A stretch of DNA of 64,000 nucleotides from JAZKBN01 sp040388605 (GCA_040388605.1 JAZKBN010000013.1:77739-141738), one strand, 5' to 3'; positions 44,681 to 54,445 are shown, counted from the first letter of the stretch. Notes: generated by a model from the letters alone, not told the origin. Program-made: numbers and translations.

Positions 44681-46738
44681 TTAATTCGCCGGCGGCGGCA
44701 CATCCAGCTTATCGCCCCTGAGGGCCCTGAATCTTTTCCTTGATTCGGCGGTAAAAATGCTGCCGGGATATTGTTTCAGCAATTGCTGGTAAAGTTCCAT
44801 CGCCTTTACCTTGTCGCCTTTTTCTTCCTCGTAGATGTTAGCCTCCATAAACATGGCATCGTCGCCGTAAAGATCGGTGGCGTGGTCTTTTACTATTTTG
44901 TCGAGGTTGGCAATGGCTTCATCGGTATGCTTAATGCGGCGATTAATGCGGGCCCTGAGCCACAAAACCTCGTCGGTGAGGCTGTGCTTTGGAAATTCCT
45001 TTTCCATGGTTTCAAGTGCCTTTAAAGCCTCGGCTTCACGGTGCTGGAATAAAAGCAGCTCGGTATTGGCATAAGCCTGCAAAGCCTTGCCCGTGGTATC
45101 GAAGGCCAGGTTATCTTCAATCATGAGGCTTAGCTGTAGCGCGTCGTTGGCAATTTCGCGGCTGGTGGCCAGCTTTAGAACATCCAGGTGTTCCTGCGCC
45201 AGCTCAAACTCGCCTTTGAAATAGCTTAAGCGGGCATTGCGCAGCTTGGCATCATAACCCAAGGGACTGTCTTTTTCATTCTTTTCAGCCTGGCTGTAGA
45301 GCAGGGTAGCCTCCCAATACACGTTTTGCAGAATATACATATCTCCCAAATCCAGACGGCACTTGTCGGCAAGGGTACGGTCGGCGCGGGGGTAATCGAG
45401 TATTTGCTGCAGAATGCTTACGGCGCTGTCGGTTTTATTCAGGTAAGTGCCGTATAGCAGGGCAATGTTGCGCAGGTTTTCAAGGCCTGCCATGCGGTTA
45501 TCGGTACGGGCATTCAGGGCATAATAATCTTTAATCAGGTTGCGCACCGCTGCCGGGTCTACGGGATATGCGCTTTTAACCTGCTCTTCGCGGGCATTTA
45601 CCAGCATGCGCATAGCGCCCCAGTACACCGGGCGTTTTTCGTATTCTTTTGTTACGTATTCAAGCACCATTACCGCGGCCGGGTATTCGCGGTTGTTTAC
45701 GCAAATTCGGGCCAGGTCGAGCAGGCGGTTACCATCTGCACCGGTGCGGCGATCAAGGGCTTTGGCCTGAATGAATGCGCCGTTAAAATCATGCTGCTGA
45801 ATATACAGCCAGAGCAAAAGCTCAGAATATACCGGGCTGGTGGTATAAGTCTGGCTTTTTTCGATAAGCACTTTTTCAAGTGTATCGAATTCGGCAGGCT
45901 TGCTGAGGGTGTTTTGCAGCGTGTTTTCAATTTGTGCTATTGAGCCCGCATCACGCTCGCTGAGCGAAAGCAGCTCTGAAATCATGGGCGACATGCGGCC
46001 TTGTGCCTTGTAAACATTCACCATTTCAAAGGTGTACATGTATGGGTCGGCCAGGGCTTTGCGCGAAGTGGTAAAGAAAACCAGGCTCCAGTCTGCCTGT
46101 TGGTTCACTAATGCGTATTTGGCAGCGGTCTCCACATCAGAAGGCTTTTTTGCAATGGCTGCCGATAGCTTTTTAATAATTCCGTTGGCTTTATCGGCTT
46201 GCTTTTGGCCGTTGTAGTAAAGCGCAAGGTCAATTTTGTACTGCGGAATATCAGGCAGCTTGCTGCTTATTTTTTTCAGGTAGCTTTCCTGCGCCGATGC
46301 CTTGCCCACTTTGAACATGGCCAGCATATATTTTTTATGGATATATGGTATCATATCCATGTTCCTGGCCAGCTCCTGGTAAATGGATACCGCTTTTTCG
46401 TAATCGTCGCGGTTCATGTATTCTTCGGCCAGCTCAAGCTGCTTGCTTTCCTTGCTTGGTAACTTTGGCTGATCTGCCGCTTCCTTTTTGGCATTTTCGG
46501 CTTCCCGCTTCGCTTCCTCGGGGCTGCCTGGCTGCGGTGCTCCGGCAGGCGTTCCGGGCGGTTTTACCGGCACCTGTGCATAAGCAGAATGCATTGAAAT
46601 TACAGCGCAAAAAAGTACTGTTAAAAACGCGGCGCCAAAACCCCATGATCTTCCTTTGGGAATGCTGCTCCCGGCGGAATTCCTTTTGGAATTATAGCCG
46701 GCTTTGCCGGCGGAAATTTTTTTAAAAAACTGGTTCAT
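44681..46738 (-). CDS. Secreted tetratricopeptide-repeat protein
   Basis: The start at 46738 gives an N-region of about 30 residues and then a hydrophobic signal core (FGAAFLTVLFCAVISMHSAYA-Q). A Pro/Gly/Ala-rich linker follows (PVKPPGTPAGAPQPG). The rest, of 685 residues in all, is built of TPR-type helices: QLELAEEYMNRDDYEKAVSI near the start, RADRTLADKCRLDLGDMYIL in the middle, and MELYQQLLKQYPGSIFTAES near the C-terminus as in YfgM/BamD-like repeats. It probably acts as a periplasmic scaffold; the partner is unknown. It is monocistronic. Confidence 0.85.
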   Translation of the reverse strand: MNQFFKKISAGKAGYNSKRNSAGSSIPKGRSWGFGAAFLTVLFCAVISMHSAYAQVPVKPPGTPAGAPQPGSPEEAKREAENAKKEAADQPKLPSKESKQLELAEEYMNRDDYEKAVSIYQELARNMDMIPYIHKKYMLAMFKVGKASAQESYLKKISSKLPDIPQYKIDLALYYNGQKQADKANGIIKKLSAAIAKKPSDVETAAKYALVNQQADWSLVFFTTSRKALADPYMYTFEMVNVYKAQGRMSPMISELLSLSERDAGSIAQIENTLQNTLSKPAEFDTLEKVLIEKSQTYTTSPVYSELLLWLYIQQHDFNGAFIQAKALDRRTGADGNRLLDLARICVNNREYPAAVMVLEYVTKEYEKRPVYWGAMRMLVNAREEQVKSAYPVDPAAVRNLIKDYYALNARTDNRMAGLENLRNIALLYGTYLNKTDSAVSILQQILDYPRADRTLADKCRLDLGDMYILQNVYWEATLLYSQAEKNEKDSPLGYDAKLRNARLSYFKGEFELAQEHLDVLKLATSREIANDALQLSLMIEDNLAFDTTGKALQAYANTELLLFQHREAEALKALETMEKEFPKHSLTDEVLWLRARINRRIKHTDEAIANLDKIVKDHATDLYGDDAMFMEANIYEEEKGDKVKAMELYQQLLKQYPGSIFTAESRKRFRALRGDKLDVPPPAN

Positions 46739-46950
46739 AAGCTCAATAAGTACATAAAACCGGGCCAAAACCGGGTAGGTTAACATGCATCGGTTCTCAG
46801 CAGCGATGCAAGATAAGATATTCAGTTCAACCTTTTCCAAATCAGGGGAAAAGCGGCTTTTTGATTTTCAACAATCCGCGGACTGGTGTTGTAGATCATT
46901 ATTTTATTAATTTAATATAAAACTATCATATAACATAGGTATTGCGGATT

Positions 46951-47287
46951 TGCGGATAAATCAGCGGTTTAATTTTTTATGTTTATAAGTTTTATACTTA
47001 TGCACAATTTACTAAAACTTACCTACATTACAAATAACTGATTTTATGCATGTTACATAGTTGTTAACATAAGCCTATCCGCAGGTGCCTGTTTTATGCC
47101 CTTTTACTGTTTAATGTGTATAAGTTTCGGTTGACCGGCTATAACTCGTAGTTTATCCGCAGAAGGCAGGTTTTGGGTGCATAAGGATTTTCAGATTGTT
47201 AATTACGCCTGTTCAAATCCGTATAAGCTGTGCATAGCTTATGCCCTTTTCTCTATAGATTGTTAATAAGTAATGTACTTATCCGCA
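46951..47287. other. Cluster of DnaA-box-like 9-mers in an AT-rich intergenic region (cluster A)
   Basis: TTATCCGCA occurs at 46951-46959 (minus), 47153-47161 and 47279-47287. TTATGCACA, which fits the TTATNCACA DnaA-box consensus, is at 46998-47006. Near matches CTATCCGCA (47075) and TTATGCACC (minus, 47176) lie between. The 790 bp between the TPR gene and the SDR gene hold no coding frame. The words could be DnaA boxes or the sites of another regulator. Confidence 0.5.
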
Positions 47288-47497
47288 GGATTTTTTTTCG
47301 TTATGCTTTTGTGCATATATGTATAGTATTGTTATTTATGGGTTTTGCAATATATCATTGCTTTACTCTTTTGCGCTCCCTTAAATTGTGAACATGGCGC
47401 TCACAATTTCTGTCGTTTTTTTTGGCTTGTACATCGGTGCGTAAAACTGTATCAGTAATGCCCACTTTTGTATAAAATAGCCCGGTTATGGCCCGCT

Positions 47498-47505
47498 TAC
47501 CTTTG
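47498..47505 (+). promoter_or_regulatory. -7 element (TACCTTTG) of the SDR gene
   Basis: TACCTTTG matches TAnnTTTG, 25 bp before the SDR start codon. A TTTG at 47467-47470 is 27 bp upstream, longer than ideal. Confidence 0.45.
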
Positions 47506-47530
47506 TTGAACTAAATTTAACAACATAACC

Positions 47531-48349
47531 ATGTCTAAAACAGTATTAATAACAGGCGCCTCAAGGGGCTTTGGTAAGCTTTGGGCCGAAGGTCTTTTAA
47601 AACGCGGGCACAAAGTTGCTGCCACTGCACGTAACATTTCTGATCTCGATGGCCTGGTGCAGCAATACGGAGATTCTGTATTCCCTATACAATTAAACGT
47701 TAATAACCGCGAAGATTGCTTTAACGCAGTTGAAAGTGTTATAAACCGTTTCGGCCGGATTGATGTTTTGGTTAATAACGCGGGCTTCGGCCTGTTCGGC
47801 GCCGTGGAGGAAACTACCGAAGCGCAGGCCCGTGCCCAAATGGAAACCAATTTCTTTGGCTTACTTTGGTTAACGCAGGCTGTATTGCCCGTTATGCGTT
47901 CCCAAAAGAGCGGACATATTGTGCAGGTTTCCAGTATTTTGGGGCTTGTAACATTACCCGTTTTAGGTTTGTATAACGCATCTAAATTCGCTGTGGAAGG
48001 TCTGAGCGAAACTTTGGCCGCTGAGGTTAAAGACTTTGGTATTAATATTACCATGATTGAGCCCAACGGGTATTCTACCGACTGGTCAGGCGCGTCGGCT
48101 TTTCAAACAGAAGCCTCTGAAATTTATGCCCCGCTTAAAAAGGCATTCAGCGACAGCTTAACTCCTGATTCATGGGGAAACCCCCAAGCCACCACCGAAC
48201 CGGTTATTAAGGTGATAGAAAGCGAGAACCCGCCCCTTCGCCTGATGCTGGGCAAAGTGGCACACCCCTTTATATCAGATGTGTACAGCAAACGTTTGGC
48301 AGCCTTCGATGAATGGAAGGAAGTTTCTGATACAGCGCACGGCCATTAA
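47531..48349 (+). CDS. Short-chain dehydrogenase/reductase (classical SDR)
   Basis: The 272-residue protein has all the classical SDR motifs: the cofactor loop TGASRGFG (8-15), the NNAG motif (82-85), the catalytic Ser at 134/135 in VQVSSILG, and Tyr148/Lys152 in LYNASKFAVEG. The residues after the first strand (AATARN) favour NADP(H). It oxidises or reduces a small alcohol or carbonyl compound in the cytoplasm. The substrate is unknown. The next gene is an AraC regulator in the same direction, a common partner of such SDR genes, but a terminator separates them. Confidence 0.95.
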   Translation: MSKTVLITGASRGFGKLWAEGLLKRGHKVAATARNISDLDGLVQQYGDSVFPIQLNVNNREDCFNAVESVINRFGRIDVLVNNAGFGLFGAVEETTEAQARAQMETNFFGLLWLTQAVLPVMRSQKSGHIVQVSSILGLVTLPVLGLYNASKFAVEGLSETLAAEVKDFGINITMIEPNGYSTDWSGASAFQTEASEIYAPLKKAFSDSLTPDSWGNPQATTEPVIKVIESENPPLRLMLGKVAHPFISDVYSKRLAAFDEWKEVSDTAHGH

Positions 48350-48363
48350 TCATTTGTATTTGC

Positions 48364-48395
48364 AGTACCGCCTCTTTTAAGGGGCGGTACTTCTT
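48364..48395 (+). terminator. Terminator of the SDR gene
   Basis: The stem AGTACCGCC/GGCGGTACT (48364-48372/48383-48391) extends inward with a wobble pair and is followed by TTCTT. The T-tract is short, so read-through into the AraC gene is possible. Confidence 0.7.
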
Positions 48396-48424
48396 AATTA
48401 TACATTTTAAGCATTAACCGGGTA

Positions 48425-49315
48425 ATGAAACATTACAAAAGCCTTAGTGAATTATTCAGGGAAAACGGGTTTCCCGCTGCTGAGCATCCGCTCATTGGTA
48501 TGTACCAATGTACCGGAACCTGTATGCACGGTAACCGGGAGTTTACTTCAGATTTTTATATGATTGGCTTTAAGAAGCTTAAATCAGGCTTAATTAAATA
48601 TGGCCGCACCCCATTTGATCATGAATCAGGCTCTATGATGTTTGTTAAGCCCAGGCAGGTTATTGAGATGAGCGAATTGGAGCTGCGCGAAGAAGGATTC
48701 CTTATTTTTTTTCATGAAGATATACTGCTTGGCCATTCGCTGCACGAAGAAATTAAAAAGTACCATTTCTTCGATTATGAAACGAACGAAGCCCTGCACC
48801 TTTCAGAAAGGGAGGAAAAGATGATTTGGGAGTTTTTCAGGATTTTGGGCAGCGAGTACCATAATAACCCCGACGAATTCAGCCTGGAGCTTATGCTGGT
48901 GAATATAGATGCCATATTAAAGTATGCCCAACGTTTTTACAAGCGCCAGTTTATAAACAGGAAAGTACTTTCAGGAAAAATCAGCTCGCGCTTTAACGGC
49001 ATACTTGAAAATTATATTCATGATGGTTCGCTGCTTAAAAACGGACTTCCATCGGTACATTATATAGCTGATAAGCTTTCTGTATCACCGCGTTACCTGA
49101 GCGATCTTTTAAAACAGGAGAGCGGTAAAACTGCTTTGGAGCATATACACATCAGCCTGATTTCCGAAGCAAAAAACAGGCTTAAAGCCGATGACCGGAG
49201 CATTTCTGAAACAGCGTTTATGCTTGGCTTCGAGAACCTGCCTTATTTTTCAAGGCTCTTTAAACGTGAAACAGGACTTAGCCCGGCCCAATTCAGAAAG
49301 CACTTGCTGAATTGA
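48425..49315 (+). CDS. AraC-family transcriptional regulator
   Basis: The 296 residues carry a C-terminal double helix-turn-helix (about 195-294). The first HTH is in LPSVHYIADKLSVSPRYLSD. The second is in DDRSISETAFMLGFENLPYF, ending with the AraC signature FSRLFKRETGLSPAQFRKHL. The N-terminal domain (MKHYKSLSELFRENGFPAAE, then CTGTCMHG) resembles the sensor part of Bacteroidota AraC proteins that control neighbouring oxidoreductases. Its likely target is the SDR gene upstream, but this is inference from position. Confidence 0.93.
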   Translation: MKHYKSLSELFRENGFPAAEHPLIGMYQCTGTCMHGNREFTSDFYMIGFKKLKSGLIKYGRTPFDHESGSMMFVKPRQVIEMSELELREEGFLIFFHEDILLGHSLHEEIKKYHFFDYETNEALHLSEREEKMIWEFFRILGSEYHNNPDEFSLELMLVNIDAILKYAQRFYKRQFINRKVLSGKISSRFNGILENYIHDGSLLKNGLPSVHYIADKLSVSPRYLSDLLKQESGKTALEHIHISLISEAKNRLKADDRSISETAFMLGFENLPYFSRLFKRETGLSPAQFRKHLLN

Positions 49316-49980
49316 TTATTGCAGGTCCTTAGTATTTACAATTTCTGTTCGGGCGTAATTTCCGAATGGGCGTGCTCAGCTTGTTATTGGCCTTACTTAC
49401 CTCTATGTTAGTAATAATGTTTATTTCGGATGCTTTCTGTTGGTACCTTATATTACCGCATGTATATTAGGTTATTTAGCCGCGCTATCGACTTAATTTT
49501 ATAGTACTTTATTAATGTTTTTTGTTGCTTTCCGCGGGCATAATTTGTGGCTGCAAAAGATATCCACAATTTCTAAAGTTATGAACAGTTTTATAGAGTT
49601 TTCCGCAAAAGCAGGGAGGCTTTTTTATATAAGGTATTGATTGATATGTATTTACACTTATCCAAATCTTTTGCCTTAACATTTTGATCATTTTACAGGC
49701 AAATTTTATGTGGATAACTCAGTAATTCAACAGGTAGGCAGGTGCTTTTCCACAGGTGTTTTGCTTACAGGCACTTAACTTTTGCAAGCTGTTTTCCACA
49801 TTTTTTACCCCTTCGAAAAATGTAATATTTATTGCACTTTAGAATTTTGCCGGGCCCTTATACCTCTAAAATATTCTGCCTGTTTTGGTGTTTACAGAGG
49901 CTTAAGCAGCGGGTTTAAAAATCCGTTGAACGCAGAACTAAAAATTTATCGGCTGATATTCTTCGTGGCTTAAAAGGGGT
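49316..49980. other. Intergenic region holding the second DnaA-box-like cluster
   Basis: No plausible gene lies in these 665 bp; the 63-residue frame at 49782-49973 has no family features. DnaA-box-like words lie between 49560 and 49800 and are listed separately. Confidence 0.5.
49560..49800. other. Candidate origin-like DnaA-box cluster (cluster B)
   Basis: A perfect TTATCCACA lies on the minus strand at 49709-49717. One-mismatch relatives are ATATCCACA (49560), TTATGAACA (49579), TTATCCAAA (49658), TTTTCCACA (49746) and TTTTCCACA (49792); TTTTCCGCA (49599) differs at two positions. Seven boxes in 240 AT-rich bases is the density expected of a chromosomal origin. No DnaA gene is in the window; mnmG (gidA), often near origins, begins about 4 kb away. 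Confidence 0.5.
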
Positions 49981-51606
49981 TTACAGCTTTATCTCCTCAA
50001 TTTCCCAATTGGCCTTAATGGCTATCTTATCTTTATAAACCTTTGTTTTTTCGGGCAGTGTGTGGCGCGGGTAATTTCCGCTGTCCCATTGGCCGTTGTT
50101 ATTGGCATCTTCTATAAGGCGTAAATAATAAGTACCCGGTACTATATAACGGAAGACATGCGTTTTTTGGTTGGCCACCTGGTCTATTACTTCGTACCTG
50201 TCGTTGAGCAGCTGTATAATAAAGGGGCCGGATTCATTCAGGGCAGAGCAGTTTATTACACCGTAATTGCCTTCATCGGCAGGGGTAATGGTCAGGGTAT
50301 CTGTACGTTTGTTAATAGAATCGTTCATGATGGTAAAGGCTCCTTTCTCGGTGTACAGGCGCAGGTTTTTGCTGAAAGGCTTCGGGTAAATCATGAGCAC
50401 ATCGCCGGTGCTGTTCCACTTGTAATCTGTAAGCGGCTCAAATTTACCGGAGTCGCGGCTTAAGGCTATGCCGTTCAGGTTGTATGTTTTAACAGAATCT
50501 GAAAACTCCAGGTTAATGGTTTTCCCCGGCATAAAGGGATTAGCCGATTGGGCCAGCTTAAACACCGGTTGCCTGCTGCTGTTCTTTGCCTTTACGGTAT
50601 CGCGCTTATCTGCGAACCTGAACTTAACGGTATCCTGCCCGGTATTGCCGCTTGAATCTGTCAGGTTTAAGATGGCATGCAGGGTATCTGTAATTGGCTT
50701 ATGGCTGATTAGGGTTACTGTATTTTTGCTTAGCCTTTGGTAAATTTTATAGTTTTCCTGTAGTGTAAATGTGGCTTTGGCTATGGTTTCGTTATAGGTG
50801 ATTTTATAGGTCCAGCCTTTTACGGCATCATCGAGTCGGTGCGGGGCTTCGGCGTCGTTATTTGCTATTTCGAAATCAGCACGTCGGTTAGCGGAATCTG
50901 CTGCCAGTGAGAGCAGCGTTTCTTTATACCCCACCAATTCAACTTTGTTCTCGTACTGCAGGTTGTTGTTCCTGTCTTCAAAAGCCAGTATTTCGTATTT
51001 ACCTTCCTTAATATTGCCTATATAGTAATTGCCCGATGTATCTGTCTTGGTGAAGTATATGGGTTTCTGCTTGCTCACATTCAATGTGTCAGATGTTTTC
51101 CAGAGTGCAACGGTTACGTTTATGCCTTCTTTTTTGGTAAGCAGCTCGTTAATGTGCCCGCTTACTTCCATAGAATCTATCTCTGGCCCTGTGCTGAAAA
51201 CGAGGCGCAGCTTTTGGGCAGTGTTACCTTCATGAACATCTTTAATACCTTCCCTGAAATTGAGGCTTATGGTTGTATTCGGCGGCAACGGATCATCGAA
51301 CTCTATTATCTCTGTATTCTTAACAGCCTGTGTACGGGGCAGGTTTTTCAGGTAAGGCGTTATGAGCAGCTGGCTCATGATGTTGTTCTCTGTTACCTGC
51401 TCATCGAAATACAGGGTTATTTTCTTACCGTTAAAATTGCGCTGCCCGTTTATGGGGTTGCTGGCAACCAGAACGGGTACCCTTAGATCTTTCGGTCCGC
51501 CCTCCGGCATGCGCGGACTTGCGCAGCTGATTAAGTAAAAAAGCATACCCAATGCAGTTATGCACAGGTGGCATGTGTACAGAAAACTCCCTTTGCGGTT
51601 ATGCAC
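49981..51606 (-). CDS. SbsA-type Ig-like domain lipoprotein
   Basis: The 541-residue protein has a lipoprotein signal ending in FYLISC (Cys28), then SPRMPEGGPKDLRVPVLVAS, the conserved start of Bacteroidota Ig-like (Big_5/SbsA) lipoproteins. The first Ig-like domain follows (NFNGKKITLYFDEQVTENNI, then LNFREGIKDVHEGN). Carboxypeptidase-regulatory-like and further Ig-like modules extend to the C-terminus (SGNYYIGNIKEGKYEILAF, PGTYYLRLIEDANNNGQWDS). It should sit in the outer membrane. Its role is unknown; homologues are widespread and single-copy. Confidence 0.88.
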   Translation of the reverse strand: MHNRKGSFLYTCHLCITALGMLFYLISCASPRMPEGGPKDLRVPVLVASNPINGQRNFNGKKITLYFDEQVTENNIMSQLLITPYLKNLPRTQAVKNTEIIEFDDPLPPNTTISLNFREGIKDVHEGNTAQKLRLVFSTGPEIDSMEVSGHINELLTKKEGINVTVALWKTSDTLNVSKQKPIYFTKTDTSGNYYIGNIKEGKYEILAFEDRNNNLQYENKVELVGYKETLLSLAADSANRRADFEIANNDAEAPHRLDDAVKGWTYKITYNETIAKATFTLQENYKIYQRLSKNTVTLISHKPITDTLHAILNLTDSSGNTGQDTVKFRFADKRDTVKAKNSSRQPVFKLAQSANPFMPGKTINLEFSDSVKTYNLNGIALSRDSGKFEPLTDYKWNSTGDVLMIYPKPFSKNLRLYTEKGAFTIMNDSINKRTDTLTITPADEGNYGVINCSALNESGPFIIQLLNDRYEVIDQVANQKTHVFRYIVPGTYYLRLIEDANNNGQWDSGNYPRHTLPEKTKVYKDKIAIKANWEIEEIKL

Positions 51607-51805
51607 CGCCGCCCCTGCCTTGCTGATAAAAGAAAATAGATTTGGTTGAATAACGCTGCTCTGTTGGTTAGCTGATGATTTTGTTATGCACAGGCTTCGG
51701 CCCTGCTTTTCGGCCTGTGCCTGTTATCCGCATGCCTGTTCATTTCTGCGGATAAGTTTATTTATTAATTCAAGCCGGTATGTGGCCTGCCTTTATTTAT
51801 GCACA
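51558..51805. other. DnaA-box-like cluster (cluster C)
   Basis: TTATGCACA is found at 51558-51566, 51684-51692 and 51797-51805. TTATCCGCA is at 51724-51732 and, on the minus strand, 51747-51755. TTATGCACC lies at 51599. Two sites fall in the 5' end of the Ig lipoprotein gene, the rest between it and the small membrane protein. Confidence 0.5.
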
Positions 51806-51822
51806 ATTGCCTTTGTTGTAAC

Positions 51823-52197
51823 TCATGGCGTTCTTACATTATAGAGCAGGTATATTAGCAGTGATATGCCTACAATGGCCGATAGCGCTAATATGGTGTT
51901 CCTGCTTTTATTTTCAACAGGTTCTGCCAGGTTATTTACTGTTAACACCGGCCTGTTTAATTGTGCAGAACTATCTTTACCATGTTTAGTTAAGTTAGCT
52001 GCTCCCTGCAATTGAGAGCTGTCTGATGCTGTTCTATTGCCTGCGTAGCTTGCCTGGCTTTGTGCGTAAGCAGAACCGTTTGTGAATAAAGGCAAGCTTA
52101 TGAACATGATTAGCAGGCCTGCTTTTACTGCAGTTTGCCTGCCCGTCCATTCTGCTGTTGTTAATAATCCTGCTGTGCTTTTTCTGCTCCCGGGCAT
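51823..52197 (-). CDS. Small hypothetical protein with signal peptide and C-terminal membrane helix
   Basis: The 124 residues have a signal-like N-terminus (AVKAGLLIMFISLPLFTNGS, cut near AYA-Q), a polar Ser/Asn-rich middle, and a single C-terminal helix (TILALSAIVGISLLIYLLYN). I recognise no family. It lies 37 bp beyond the stop of mnmG on the same strand and may be co-transcribed with it. Confidence 0.5.
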   Translation of the reverse strand: MPGSRKSTAGLLTTAEWTGRQTAVKAGLLIMFISLPLFTNGSAYAQSQASYAGNRTASDSSQLQGAANLTKHGKDSSAQLNRPVLTVNNLAEPVENKSRNTILALSAIVGISLLIYLLYNVRTP

Positions 52198-52234
52198 TTT
52201 GCTTATTTAGTTTATTAACATAGCGGCCGGCTTA

Positions 52235-54124
52235 TCAGGCTGCCTCGTGTTGGCCGCGTTGCAGGAAAACCATGAGCACGCTCACATCTGCCGGCGATAC
52301 CCCGCTGATGCGACCGGCCTGCCCAAGCGTACCCGGCCTTTGTCGGCTGAGTTTTTCTTTGGCTTCCTTGCTGAGCGCTATAATACCATGGTAATCAAAA
52401 TCAGGACGAATGCGGACAGATTCCATGCTTATCATTTTTTCGGCCATGGTATTTTCCTTGTCTATGTAGTCGCGGTATTTTACCTCTATGCCTGCTTCGG
52501 TTCTTGCTTCGGGTGTGGCCTTGTTAAACGATGCCGCAAAATCCGGGCTTATGGTGCAAAGGTCTTCAAGCTCAATATCGGGCCTGCGTAGCAGGGCGAT
52601 AGCCGTGGTTTTCTCACGTATGGCTGCGCTGCCCTTGCTTTCAAGCATGGCGTTTACCTGCTCAGGGCTTACCTTAATTTTGCCAATCTCTTTTACGAGC
52701 AGGTTGGCTGCCTCCTGCTTGGCATGCACTTTCTCCAATCTTTCCGATGAAGCCAGACCTATGCGGTGCCCCAGGGGGGTAAGCCTGATATCGGCATTAT
52801 CCTGCCTGAGCAGCAAACGGTGTTCGGCGCGGCTGGTGAACATGCGGTAAGGTTCTTCGGTGCCTTTGGTAATCAGGTCATCAATGAGCACGCCTATATA
52901 AGCTTCGTGCCTGCCGAGGGTGAAAGGGTCTTGTTCCGATACTGCCAGCGATGCATTAATGCCTGCCATCAGGCCCTGGCATCCGGCCTCTTCGTAACCC
53001 GTGGTACCGTTAATTTGCCCGGCGAAATACAGGCCTTGCACCAGGCGGGTTTCCAGGGTATTATTCAGCTGTGTAGGCGGAAACCAATCATATTCTATAG
53101 CATAGCCGGGCCTGAACATGCGCACGTTCTCGAAACCGGGAACAAGCTTCAGTGCCTTGTACTGCACATCTTCGGGCAGGCTGGTTGAGAAACCGTTTAC
53201 ATACATTTCAACAGTATCCCAACCTTCGGGTTCCACGAAAATCTGGTGACGATCTTTATCGGCAAAGCGGTTTATTTTATCTTCAACGCTGGGGCAGTAG
53301 CGCGGACCAAGACCTTGTATGCGTCCCTGGAACATGGGCGACCTGTCGAAGCCGGTGCGCAGCACATCGTGTACGGCCAGGTTGGTATAGGTTATATGGC
53401 AGGGCCTTTGTTTACTGAGCGGTTTTGTTTCGTCGCTGTAGCTGAATTTTTCAGGCTGCTCGTCGCCGGGCTGTTCTTCCATGCGGCTGTAGTCAAGGCT
53501 GCGGCCGTCTACCCTTGGCGGGGTACCGGTTTTCATGCGACCGGCTTCGAAGCCAAGCTCAACCAATTGCTCGGTTATACCCCTTGATGCGCTTTCAGCA
53601 GCACGGCCGCCGCCGAATTGCTTTTCGCCTATGTGTATGGTGCCGTTCAGGAAAGTGCCGTTGGTCAGCACAACCGCCTTACCCGGAATTTCTATACCCA
53701 TGCCTGTGCGCACACCGCAGACACGCCCGTTTTTCACAACAATGCCTGTTACCTGTTCCTGCCAGAAATCGAGGTTATTGGTGTGCTCAAGGGTTAAGCG
53801 CCACTGCTCTGCAAAGCGCATCCTGTCGCTTTGGGCACGGGGGCTCCACATGGCAGGGCCCTTGCTCCGGTTCAGCATCCGGAACTGTATCATGGTATTA
53901 TCTGTAATAATACCCGAGCGTCCGCCGAGGGCGTCTATTTCGCGCACTATCTGCCCTTTGGCTACGCCGCCCATGGCGGGGTTGCAGCTCATTTGAGCAA
54001 TGGTATTCATATTCATGGTTACCAGCAGGGTTCGTGAGCCCATTCCGGCCGCAGCTGCAGCAGCCTCGCAGCCTGCGTGGCCTGCGCCAACCACTATTAC
54101 GTCGTATTCAGGAAACATAAGCAT
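52235..54124 (-). CDS. mnmG: tRNA uridine-5-carboxymethylaminomethyl modification enzyme MnmG (GidA)
   Basis: The 629 residues are of normal length. The FAD loop is VIVVGAGHAGCEAAAAAAGMG-like at the N-terminus. Further hallmarks are NPAMGGVAKGQIVREIDALG, TGTFLNGTIHIGE-like GTFLNG, the TGTPPRVDGRSLDYS segment, GPRYCPSVEDKI, QINGTTGYEEAGCQGL and TSRAEHRLLLRQDNAD. With MnmE it adds the carboxymethylaminomethyl group to U34 of certain tRNAs, using FAD, NADH and methylene-THF. An internal ATG two codons in (MFPEYD) is an equally good start. The gene is often found near replication origins. Confidence 0.97.
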   Translation of the reverse strand: MLMFPEYDVIVVGAGHAGCEAAAAAAGMGSRTLLVTMNMNTIAQMSCNPAMGGVAKGQIVREIDALGGRSGIITDNTMIQFRMLNRSKGPAMWSPRAQSDRMRFAEQWRLTLEHTNNLDFWQEQVTGIVVKNGRVCGVRTGMGIEIPGKAVVLTNGTFLNGTIHIGEKQFGGGRAAESASRGITEQLVELGFEAGRMKTGTPPRVDGRSLDYSRMEEQPGDEQPEKFSYSDETKPLSKQRPCHITYTNLAVHDVLRTGFDRSPMFQGRIQGLGPRYCPSVEDKINRFADKDRHQIFVEPEGWDTVEMYVNGFSTSLPEDVQYKALKLVPGFENVRMFRPGYAIEYDWFPPTQLNNTLETRLVQGLYFAGQINGTTGYEEAGCQGLMAGINASLAVSEQDPFTLGRHEAYIGVLIDDLITKGTEEPYRMFTSRAEHRLLLRQDNADIRLTPLGHRIGLASSERLEKVHAKQEAANLLVKEIGKIKVSPEQVNAMLESKGSAAIREKTTAIALLRRPDIELEDLCTISPDFAASFNKATPEARTEAGIEVKYRDYIDKENTMAEKMISMESVRIRPDFDYHGIIALSKEAKEKLSRQRPGTLGQAGRISGVSPADVSVLMVFLQRGQHEAA

Positions 54125-54445
54125 CGGCCTTTTATGAAATTCGGCCGTGTTTTGGGTAAGGTATAACCCGTAAAATTAGCAGAATTTTGGCGTTAAAGCC
54201 AAACGTTTTTTTTCGCCCGTTTTTATTCTTACTTTGTATGCCGATGCATGCCGTTATTTATGGCAGGGTGATTAAGTAATCATCCCTTGGTTTGTAGTCC
54301 GCATAACCGCAGCTGTTGTGTCGGCTGTGATTGTATTCGCCATAAACAGGGCGGCCTTCGCTTCCTGTTCTCCGGCAGGATTTTATTGGCTTGCTTTCCG
54401 TTCAGATTCAAAATATTCTGTTAATCTTATTACCCCTCCTTTGGG
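54125..54445. other. Gene-free stretch
   Basis: About 320 bp between divergent mnmG and the methylase gene. No exact promoter or structured element was recognised. Confidence 0.4.
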
